Part shown: piece after piece, positions 9,401 through 17,060 of the stretch
Layout of the letters: the number at the start of each line of letters is the position of its first letter
Numbering within the stretch: the first letter of the stretch is position 1
Source: Ochromonadaceae sp. CCMP2298
Lineage: Eukaryota; Sar; Synurophyceae; Ochromonadales; Ochromonadaceae
DNA: 18,302 nucleotides
Assembly (NCBI GenBank): GCA_026770595.1
Contig: MU633971.1
Coordinates: 1-18,302 of the forward strand
Direction: 5' to 3'
Made by a program: the position numbers and the translations under genes
Notes under the pieces: model-generated
Told to the model about the DNA's origin: nothing
The model's database searches: none
Seen by the model: the letters and a program-made list of their open reading frames with translations, nothing else

Positions 9401-9859
9401 GATGCAGATGCACACGAAGACGCACACGCTCACGCAGTCACAGATGCGGGTGTAGATGCAGATGTGGATGGGGACGGGGATGCAGAGGGATATGGGTATC
9501 CAGAGGGAGAGGCAGATGCAGATGTGTATGCAGAGGCAGGTGAGAATGGGAATGCCGATGCAGAGGCATATGCATATGCAGAAGGAGACGCAGATGCAGA
9601 TTTGTATGCAGATGCAGAGGCAGACGATTACGTAGGCGCAGATGCAGATGCAGACGCAGACGGAGATGCTGATGCTGATGCTGATGCTGGTGTAGACGCA
9701 CAAGATTTCGGGGTTGCCTGGGAGGAGGACGGGGGCGAGGGCGGTGATGAGGACGGGGGCGAGTATGAGGGCGAGTATGAGGGCGAGGGCGGGGGAGAGG
9801 GCGGGGGCGAGGATGGGGAGGATGACTGGGAGGAGAGAGAGTATGGAGAGGAGAGATAG
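3474..9859 (+). CDS. Giant leucine-rich-repeat protein with acidic Ala-rich repeat tail; join(3474..3980,4196..9859)
   Basis: Two exons joined at a phase-0 GT-AG intron give about 2056 residues. The splice restores a ribonuclease-inhibitor-type repeat: LDLSGNYISAV from exon 1 runs into GVEYIRKL from exon 2. The order is a Ser/Arg-rich N-terminus (1-90), a short LRR region (about 125-190), a helical segment (about 200-300), a long Ser/Pro/Thr/Ala/Gly-rich region (to about 930) and a Ser-His-Gln tract (about 934-970). Then come SDS22-like LRRs (about 970-1100: SLDVAYN, TLDLSHN, QLNLSHN, RLDLSHN, SLNLTAN, closing with LLYFDG). Two predicted helical regions follow (about 1313-1440 and 1514-1665). 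The tail (about 1707-2056) is Glu-Ala, then Asp-Ala-Tyr, then Glu-Gly. LRRs suggest a protein-binding scaffold. I do not recognise an orthologue and no catalytic domain is visible. Long antisense open frames are shadows of the low-complexity DNA. Confidence 0.85.
3981..4195 (+). other. Intron of the LRR gene
   Basis: The donor is GTG|GTAAGA and the acceptor is CCTCAG|GGT, with a pyrimidine-rich 3' half and a CTAAC branch-site candidate near 4105. The length of 215 bp is not a multiple of three. If retained, translation would run through the whole intron without a stop and end at 4248-4250, giving a 258-residue truncated form. The intron is supported because splicing makes the LRR motif continuous across the junction. 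Confidence 0.88.
6487..6603 (+). repeat. Ser-His-Gln low-complexity repeat within the LRR gene
   Basis: Variants of TCCCACCAATC recur in tandem and encode SHVSHVSHQS, THQSHQSQS and related words immediately before the second LRR block. The repeat stays in frame, so it expands the protein without breaking it. Confidence 0.8.
7492..7530 (+). repeat. Imperfect GAGTAT hexanucleotide repeat in the LRR gene
   Basis: TTGAGTATGAGTATGAGTAT and the following degenerate units encode LSMSMSMDISKSM. This is another in-frame six-base expansion within the same exon. Confidence 0.7.
8036..8052 (+). repeat. Run of 17 G inside coding sequence
   Basis: Seventeen consecutive G encode a polyglycine segment at about residues 1450-1456 of the LRR protein. 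A one-base length change would frameshift the last third of the protein, including the acidic tail. The run is therefore either an assembly-sensitive site or a contingency-like slippage site. The reading frame is open on both sides at the length shown. Confidence 0.9.
8826..9705 (+). repeat. Hexanucleotide-derived acidic repeat tract (GAGGCA/GCAGAG, then GATGCA/GCAGAT)
   Basis: About 0.9 kb of the LRR gene consists of diverged six-base units. The first part (to about 9040) encodes Glu-Ala alternation with occasional Val or Ile. The second part (about 9180-9700) encodes Asp-Ala alternation broken by Tyr-containing words such as YADADVYADAD and GYGDAD. The opposite strand of the same repeat gives a 322-codon Cys-Ile open frame (9943-8975), which is an artefact of the repeat. 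Synonymous variation between units shows it is not a recent pure expansion. Confidence 0.9.
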
Positions 9860-10348
9860 TAGAGAGGGGTAGAGAGAGTAGAGGGGGTGGCGAGTAAAGG
9901 GTAGTGCAGAGAGGCCCTGCTCCTGGCTCCTGACTCCTGACACTCACTGCACCCATCTATCAGGTGCCAATGACGGCTATTTACATCTAAAATTTTCTGT
10001 ATATTAATTTCAAGTATACTGATATTGAGCCATGCGGCTATTCAAGGGTCCCTATATATGTAGTTACCCATGGGCTATTCTAGAGAACCTGGGAACCTGG
10101 GAACTGACATATTTCACGCCAGAATTCTTTTTTTCAGCCCACTTTTCCCTCACGGTTGGAGTTGGAACAATTGAACTGTTGAAGAAGAAGCTGACTACCT
10201 CCTTGTCGATCTAGATCTCAGTCTTACGCGCCCTCACAATTGATCGCAGATATACGGTGAGCAGATAAATCTACCAGCATTCACGGCATTCACGGCGGCA
10301 TTCAGGGCATTAAATTAAATTTCTCTCCAGAACTCTTCTGCTTCGGCG
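9860..10348. other. Intergenic region between the LRR gene and the RING gene
   Basis: It contains the 3' end of the LRR gene and the presumed promoter of the RING gene. The first 40 bp continue the AGAG-rich composition of the coding end. Visible repeats are GGGAACCT-type units at 10086-10106 and a GGCATTCAC tandem (about four degenerate copies) at 10277-10311. TTGAACTGTTGAAG at 10171-10184 matches, in reverse orientation, the motif upstream of the LRR gene. No AATAAA signal is obvious. Confidence 0.5.
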
Positions 10349-11584
10349 ATGAGCCAGCTGCAAGACAGCCAGCAGCCAGAGGGCGAATATACATTCGTAA
10401 AATCACCTCCGCCCGATCTGACGTGCAGTATCTGCCGGGGGCTTCTGCAAGATCCTGTCCTGGTCTGCACCCAGCAACATGTGTTCTGCTCTGGTTGCAT
10501 TAAAAATTGGAAGGCCAAGAGTAACGACTGTCCGGAGTGCCGTGAACGTCTAAGCAATAGGAATCAATATCCTGCCAGATTGGCCAAGAACATGATTCTC
10601 CTGCTCGAAGTCCGCTGTCCCCACGCCGGGCGAAATGGAGGTGGCAATAGCGGTGGAGCTGGCAGTGTCCCGGCCAACAGCTCCAGCAGCAGCAGCGACA
10701 TCACTACCGATACAGAAGATGGGCACCAGCACAAAAGGGGAAGGCAGAATAATGACACCAAACCCTCCTCCATGCCAGCTAGATCTTGCGAATGGACGGG
10801 ACCGTTGCAAGATTGCGAGGCACACGCAGCTGCCTGTCCTTTCGAGGAGGTTTCCTGTCCCTTTAAAGAGGTGGGGTGTGTCTACAGGGCTGCGCGCGGG
10901 GACATGGGTGCCCACAGTGGCAACATGGCAGCACACTCACTCATGCTGATGACGGCGTTTGCAGCAGTAAAGGCAGAAAGCGCATCGTTCCAGGTGAAAA
11001 TCCCAGCATTGGAGCTGGAATGTGCGGCATTGAAGGGGAAAGTTGCGTCTCTCGAGAAAGACAGCAGTAGCCTGCAGCGCTATGTGTCGACTCTCAATAC
11101 GTCTGAGGAGGAAGCGGCTGTTGGGGGAATGGAGTGGGTGTCTTCTCGTACCGTCAATGCTGGTACAAAAGATGAGGAATTCAAATACACGGGGCAGATC
11201 CCGTGCCACGGGTTCGGCAGAGCGTCCTGGGTAGATGGTGATTGCTATGACGGGCAGTGGAAGGAGGGCCAGCATGGAGGACAAGGCATCTTCAAATGGA
11301 GTAATGGGGACTGCTACGAAGGGCAGTGGGAGGAGGGCGTTGGTCACGGACAGGGCACAATGGAGTGGATTGATGGGAGGAGCTACAAAGGGCTGTGGAA
11401 GGAGGATAGCATGCATGGTCAAGGCGTCTTCAAGTGCATTAATGGTGATATCTACGAAGGGAAATGGAAGGATGACAAAAAACAGGGACAGTTCATCATC
11501 ACGAAGAAAGCGACTGGCACTCGCTATGAGCGCGTATACAAGGACGATAAAATGACGACGACGAGCGAGACGCCGATCGCGTAG
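10349..11584 (+). CDS. RING finger / TRAF-type zinc finger / MORN-repeat protein, probable E3 ubiquitin ligase
   Basis: This is an intronless gene of 411 residues starting at ATG 10349. A C3HC4 RING finger is complete: C26, C29, C40, H44, C47, C50, C61, C64. RINGs of this type recruit E2 enzymes for ubiquitin transfer. A TRAF-type zinc finger follows (C90, then C147, H159, C163, and C170, C177, H189). The first two ligands, normally a few residues apart, are separated by a 56-residue Gly/Ser-rich insert. A coiled-coil segment spans about 205-250. About four 23-residue MORN repeats run from 280 to 390 (YDGQWKEGQHGGQG, YEGQWEEGVGHGQG, YKGLWKEDSMHGQG, YEGKWKDDKKQGQ). MORN repeats often bind lipids or membranes or act as scaffolds. 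The ligase role is inferred from the domain; substrate and location are unknown. The gene is convergent with the kinesin gene. Confidence 0.93.
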   Translation: MSQLQDSQQPEGEYTFVKSPPPDLTCSICRGLLQDPVLVCTQQHVFCSGCIKNWKAKSNDCPECRERLSNRNQYPARLAKNMILLLEVRCPHAGRNGGGNSGGAGSVPANSSSSSSDITTDTEDGHQHKRGRQNNDTKPSSMPARSCEWTGPLQDCEAHAAACPFEEVSCPFKEVGCVYRAARGDMGAHSGNMAAHSLMLMTAFAAVKAESASFQVKIPALELECAALKGKVASLEKDSSSLQRYVSTLNTSEEEAAVGGMEWVSSRTVNAGTKDEEFKYTGQIPCHGFGRASWVDGDCYDGQWKEGQHGGQGIFKWSNGDCYEGQWEEGVGHGQGTMEWIDGRSYKGLWKEDSMHGQGVFKCINGDIYEGKWKDDKKQGQFIITKKATGTRYERVYKDDKMTTTSETPIA

Positions 11585-12033
11585 GGAGTATGCACCTCGC
11601 CCCAGACCAGGGATAAGAGAGCAGGGAGCAGCGGCCGCAGTGCCTGCTATAATAGCACTACATATCTAAGCAGTCTGTATCAGCAAACGACGCAACCTAC
11701 TAGTAATCGACACAATCGTGCAAGTTTCTTGCCTAACAAATGAAACATAATTTTGCCTCTCTTTAAATACTTTCCGAATAGTACTGTGTCTGTATATATA
11801 GTGTATATGTGTAGTATGCGTGTAGTGTATGTGTATGTATATGTGTAGTGTATTTAGTAGTAGTATAGTGCATAGTACCATAGTATAGTGCATAGCTCAC
11901 TGTCTGGGAGAGAGACGCGCCGCGCAACCACGAGACCAGGTGCTCTCCACCACAGATCCAGCGAGAAAGCCGATTGCCTTATGCGTACAACACCGACCGG
12001 AACTTGGGAACTTGTAGCCTTGGGATTTGGGAG
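11585..12033. other. Convergent intergenic region with GT/TA-rich repeats
   Basis: Two 3' ends meet here. From about 11790 to 11860 the plus strand alternates GTGTAT, GTATAT and GTGTAG words. A 20-bp unit (TAGTATAGTGCATAGTACCA) is repeated 1.75 times at 11861-11895. No gene or structured RNA is visible. The tract could serve 3' end formation for one or both genes, but that is inference. Confidence 0.6.
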
Positions 12034-15000
12034 TTATGAGATCGCGCACGCTCTGGACTGGGTTTTTTCCACCACCATGGTCTTGTCCGCTGTCTTCTGC
12101 AGACTCTCGTTGCGCGCCTTCAGGGCCGCGTTCTCTTCCTGCATCGCCGTCACCAGCGCCTCCAGCTCCCCCCTCTCCAGCGTCAGCGCGTTTGTCAGCT
12201 TGGCCGACTGCATCAGCTTGCGACTCGCAGACCGAAACAACGCCGCCCCACCCCCACCCCCACCCCCGCTGTGGTCAGAGCGGCCAGATGATTGCCTTTT
12301 GAGCTTTCCGTCGCGGTGCTGCAGCTGGGGCACGTTGAACGAAGCGGCGCGGGAGAGCGGGGCGGGAGAGCGGCTGCCAGAGGGGATGGCGGAGTTGGAA
12401 TAGACAGATAGGTCATCCTCCTCCTCCACCCCACCCCGATCCCCAATAATCCCCAGCCCTGGGCGCTCTGCCGGCATAACTCGCATCGACTCGACGTCCC
12501 TGAGTGAAGCCATCACCGACCCCAATGCCGGCCGCCGTCTTGCGAACACCTTCATTTCGAGGCTGCCGGAGCGAATGAAGTCCACGAGCTGGTGGGAGAT
12601 TGGCTTGCGCACCTGCACCGTAGCGTTGATGTATGGGTGGCTGGAGGAGCCGCTGCAGCGGGGGGTGCGGTAGACGGATGTGTGCCCCAGGAACTTGAAG
12701 GATATGTAGGTGTCGGCGCAGAGTATGGGGGAGAGGCCGGCAATGTACTCGAAGTAGAAGTTCACTATGAGGGTGTGGCCTAGGGAGGAGGTGAGGTTGC
12801 TCTCCTGGGGGGGGTAGAGGGGGTGATATAGAGGGGGTAGAGGGGAGGTTAGAGGGGTTTAGAGGGGGTTAGGGGAGGTTATGGGAGGTAGGGGAGGTAC
12901 GTGGCGAGGAATTGGACAGGCTCTCACCACATCGGCTGTTATGTATTTCGGCACTGTTTCGATTTCGTCTACCCAGGAGCGCATGGTGAGCTTGATTATT
13001 CCCTGCGGAAATCCGTTAAAGCCCACTATGGTGACCGTGTCGTCCAGATCCAACATGTATTCGAGCCGATCGATGCATAAAAAACCCACACCTACGAGCT
13101 CGTCCGCCAGCTGAGTGGGCTGGAAGGCGTCCGCCGAGGGGGGGTACAGGACATCCAATACTGCGAGATTGCGTCGGCCATCCAGGGGGTCAGCGAAGTC
13201 CGCATACATGTCTTGCATGAACCCCACCCTTGCCTCGAGAACGTCGGGGTTCCACAGCCACGAGCCGACCGTGGTGCTGGAGAGCGCTGCCTGCTCGGCG
13301 TCTACGGGGTAGGTCAGGTCTACACTCTGCGGGGCCTGTTCGTAGCATAGGACTGACAGCAGCTCCCGGTAGGTCTTGAATACACGCCTGAACTTGTCTG
13401 CGCTAAGGTAGTCGAGGTCAGAGGGTGCGGTGCGAGGAGGGCTGGTGTGTGCTTGTGCCTCTTGTTCGTGTTTCTGTAGGCGCTTTGTGGTGCTCCAGCT
13501 AGCAGGTGGCCGCAACACACACGCGAAGACTAGGTGTCTGCGCAGATCATGTGCCAGAAGGGTCGCCAAAGAGCACAGCGCCATACAGTGCGCAACCCGA
13601 CACACCGCCTCCACTGGCAGCAGACGCATGAAAGCATCCACCTCGGCCCACTCGGGGTCAAAGCGCGCCAGCTTCATCAGTCTTGTGCGTTCTGCAATGC
13701 TCGCGATGGCGTTGATCTCTCTGTCCACCAGATAGTGCGCCACCTCGTTGCGCTTCTTGAGGAACTGGAACACCACGCCTGTGCGTATTTCTCTCAGGTG
13801 GGAGGCGTACAGGGCCAGTTCCCAGGAAGTCAGGCGGAGCTCAGGCTGGGGTGGGGGTAGGGGTAGGGGTAGGTGGGGGTCGGTTGGGGGAGAGTCCAGG
13901 GGTCGTGTTTTGTATGCGGGGATGGAGGAGGGTATGCGTAGTGTCAGCCATCGCAGAGTGCCGATCTGTATGACGTCTTGGTCGTACAGCTCGATAGCGT
14001 CGCAGTTGTCGTTAGCCACAGGTGTGCCGTTGATGCGGAAGATGGGTCGGGGGAGCTTCTTCTGGCCCCTCTTGTGCTTGTCTTTGTGCACCAGGGGGCG
14101 ACAGGGGATCAGCCGTATGCTGTGTAGCGTCCGATGCAGCACGCCAAACACACTCAGGCTGTCGAACAGATCTGCATCCGGCCCCGCTCCGTCTATGTGG
14201 AACAACACCGGTCGAAGGGAATCCGCCATAAAGGGATCCACACTCAGACCCACACCCAGACCCCCTTTCCCACTGAGCGCATCTCCCGATACCCCCTTAC
14301 CCAAAGGTCCCCCTACGCCCAGGAACCCCTGCAGCACCTCTCGCGGCACCACCCCCTCCCCCACCAATTCTCCCAGCTGCTCAGCGAACTCCCCCCTCTC
14401 CTTGGCGCGCGCTACCTCCGACAGACCAGCCAACGTATTCACACGCTGCTGGGCTTCAGTCATCTCCTTGGTCTCCTGCACCACGCTCTGGACGAGGCTG
14501 GGGGAGCCAAGGGAATCCAGGGACACGTCATCCCCCTGCCCATGCCCCCCATTCCCTTGTCTCCCCTGCCCTAGTACCCCCTGCCCCCCCTGTCCCCCTT
14601 GTCCCATCTCCGACACAAGCAGGGCACTCTGCTGCGTCCGCCTCAGCACCGTGAACCCACTGTACACCGTGACACGCGCGTACATACCGCCCATGTTGGA
14701 GGGCGACAGCAGCAGCAGATAGGGCTGGTTCATACCAAAGTCGTCAGAGGAATCCTGCCAGGGAACCTCGGGAACCAGTCCCTGCAGTAGATAGGGGTCA
14801 TCCACCGTGTCGTCGATCCTGCTCAGGTCAGACCCCGACCCGCCTTTACCAGCCCCCCCTGCCCCAACCCCTTTCCCTTTCCCCGCCCCAGGACGCGCAG
14901 GCGATGCTTGCGGAGACGCACGCAGGGCCGAAGATTCAGGTCCATGTGGGCTACCTGTTAACGAAGAACCTGAGAATGGGGAATCTGGGGAACCTGGGAC

Positions 15001-16653
15001 TGGGGAATCTGGGACTGGCTGTGGCTCCTTCACGCCGTAGGGCAGCAGCCAGTTCTCAGGCTCCTCCTCTATCACGCTCACCTCAGACTCCTTCTCCTTC
15101 TCCTTCTCCTGCATGTCGAACACCATCTTGGCTTTCATCTGGGCCGCCCTGGAGAGCGTCGTGTCCACAACTAAAGCCGTAAACGTGGGCACCGGGGGTG
15201 TTATAATCTCCTCCCGCATCTGTCGCATGCCCCCCACCCGGTCGAGGTGCTGGCGAAGGTACGCGCGGCGCCTTGCGCATGTAAGGATCCTAGCTGACTT
15301 ATCTGCGATGCCGGCCTCCGTCTGGAGCAGCATGGCGTCGCTTGCCTTGCCCAGTACCAGAGCCTCTCTGCGGGCACGGTCCCGGAGGGTGTCGATAGAG
15401 TTACGCAGCGCACCCGCCCTTGCCTCCAGCGCCTCCGCCTCCTGCTCGCAGCTTTCCGCAATAGACAAAACGTCCAGGGTGTGTGTATGGGTGTTGGTGT
15501 GTGTGGGGTGGGCGCTTCTGGATGTGTGGTACTCCTCTACTTTAGTCAGGAACTCCACGCAGGAGGCGTTTTCTTTATTGCACCCCCGGTAGCCCCTTAG
15601 ACACGCAGCCACCAACAGGTGCGCCTGGGGGGCGAAAGAGTCCTTCAGCATATACATCAGGAGGGAGGAGGTGAAATCCACGTTGAGCGGCTTCGCCACC
15701 CCCTCCGCCTCGTGCTCTTGCTCTGGCACCTCCTCTGCCTCTACCTCATCTAGCTCGTCGTCCTGGTCGAACGCGTTGAAGAAGCTGCTCGCAGACCAGC
15801 TCCTGTGCGCCTGTCCCGTGAAGGGGTCCTTTGAGTAACTCTCCTCATGGTCCTCTTTGGCCCCCTGGTTGAGCCCTTGGTTGACTAGGTCGTAGGCGGA
15901 GCTGGTGGCGGCGTCATCGTCCAAAGGCACACCCGCGACTTCCACAAACTCCACAGTACGTACAGTAGCCAGGCTGGCCGAGTACACCCGCAGAGTCAAG
16001 AACATGTGGGCGGTGTTGGAGAGCTCGCCCAGGTTAGCTAGCAGCACAGAGGCCGTGCTCAGACCACGCGCTACGGTGTCTCTCAGCTGCGCTGCGGTCG
16101 TGGTCGTTATCACGCGTAGGGGCATCGCCACGCTCCCCAGTGCGGCAGACTGGAAGAGATTGTCCCGATGAGCGTACACTTTGGGCGGGTCCAGGACGTC
16201 CACGACCTCCTCTCGGAAGAGCAAACACATGGTGACTTGCACCTGCGGGGCGGCCTTGTCGCCTGCGTCCTTGGGCTGCGAGTAGAGATACTCTATGTAG
16301 CGGGGCACCACGCCCCTTTTATCGTGCCACGCCCCCCCAAACAGCGTGTAGCTCTTGCCCGACCCGGGGCACCCGATGACCACATATGTCAGCTTGGGAG
16401 ATCTGGAGGCGTGGAAACCCTCCGCGAAGGCCTTGAACTTCTCCCAGGTCTGCGCCTCAGTTGCGAAGACCGTCTCCTCTGCGCGGGGGGAGATGTGGTC
16501 GCACGTGGCCTGCACGATCCACGGGTCGTAGTGCGCGCCCACTGGAGAGAGAATCTCCACCTGGTGGGTCTTCGAGTTGACTCTTACGCTGCCTGGGGTG
16601 AAGCCGAAGGGCGAGACCTTCACCAGGGTCTGGAAGGTCGGGTGGGCGGACAT
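12034..16653 (-). CDS. Divergent kinesin-3-like protein with degraded motor, split FHA domain and C-terminal CaaX motif; complement(join(12034..12804,12928..16653))
   Basis: The first ATG in frame is at 16653, in a good context. The frame extends upstream to 16695 only without an ATG. Splicing one 123-bp phase-0 intron gives about 1498 residues. The motor (about 1-370) keeps a P-loop, GCPGSGKSYTLFGG (P-loop at 94-101), and part of the KDS helix (LLMYMLKDS). Switch I reads SNTAH where motors have SSRSH, and switch II reads EVAGVP where they have DLAGSE. An FHA domain is split: PYLLLLSP near 641 and INGTPV to LTLRIP near 870-907, with a Gly-rich insert between. A KIF1/KIF13-type region (GVGFLCIDRLEYML, 1182 on) leads into a C2-like segment across the splice. 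The tail has a Gly run, a short coiled coil (about 1448-1478) and ends CAIS. No PH domain is seen. Kinesin-3 proteins carry vesicles on microtubules; whether this one moves is doubtful. Confidence 0.88.
12805..12927 (-). other. Intron of the kinesin gene
   Basis: On the minus strand the donor is GTG|GTGAGA and the acceptor is CCCCCCCAG|GAG. The intron is C/T-rich with several CTAAC-like branch-site candidates. It is phase 0. Splicing joins the KIF1-type beta-rich segment (TADV) to the C2-like segment (ESNLTSSLGHTLIVNFYF), which are contiguous in kinesin-3 proteins. Without splicing the frame ends shortly after, at 12859. Confidence 0.88.
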
Positions 16654-17060
16654 GGCTGCAGCTCCCTCCTGCGTCCTCCTGTCACCTCCTCTCAACGCTC
16701 GAATCTACGCCGTCGGTGCACCGCGCTTCCCCAAGACAGCCATACACTCTGATTTGCATGCAACGCAGGCAAGAGATTGGACGAGGCCAGCGATCCAGGA
16801 TAAGGTTCCTGGATCAGGCCAGCTGTGGCTCTTGCAGGACAAGTAACCGTCGCTCAATTTCCCCTTGGGACTAAATTTAACCGTAAAAGTCAGGAGTCAG
16901 GTCAAAGGTCTGACCAAAATTTCCGTATTGCGCCGGAAGTCATCTCATCTCATCATCAGAAGCGTCGCTCTCTCGACATTATTCTAGGGGACGCTCGTTG
17001 TAATTGAGTAGATCCCCTTTCTGATCCCTGCGCGGAGAGACTCTGAGACCTGGATCGGCC
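16654..17060. promoter_or_regulatory. Divergent intergenic region (shared promoter) between kinesin and GRK genes
   Basis: The two start codons point away from each other across 407 bp, so both promoters must lie here. Visible elements are a perfect 9-bp dyad at 16792-16815, GGTCA and TGACC half-sites at 16900-16904 and 16911-16915, an ATTTGCAT octamer at 16752-16759, and CCGGAAGT at 16933-16940 followed by CATCT repeats. The last resembles an ETS core in metazoans; its relevance here is unproven. No TATA box stands out. Confidence 0.5.
16792..16815. repeat. Perfect dyad GATCCAGGA-6-TCCTGGATC
   Basis: Two 9-bp arms with a 6-bp spacer lie about 140 bp upstream of the kinesin ATG and 245 bp upstream of the GRK ATG. 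GGCCAG occurs just outside both arms as a direct repeat. The form suits a dimeric DNA-binding protein, though no factor can be named. Confidence 0.7.

Noticed and set aside
8975-9943. 322-codon minus-strand Cys/Ile-rich frame
   Set aside because: It is the complement of the GATGCA/GAGGCA repeat. The repeat unit has no stop in several frames, so length carries no evidence of coding.
13748-14722. 324-codon plus-strand frame opposite the kinesin
   Set aside because: It overlaps the FHA and insert region of the kinesin on the other strand, where the domain homology lies; its own translation is Pro/Ser/Arg-rich noise.
16654-16695. Kinesin translation starting at 16695
   Set aside because: That codon is TTG. 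The first ATG in frame is at 16653 with a favourable context, just before the motor domain begins.
9930-16900. CTGACTCCTGAC at 9930-9941 and its reverse complement at 16889-16900
   Set aside because: It is a 12-bp match between a 3' region and a promoter region, made of a simple TGACTC word; too weak to interpret.
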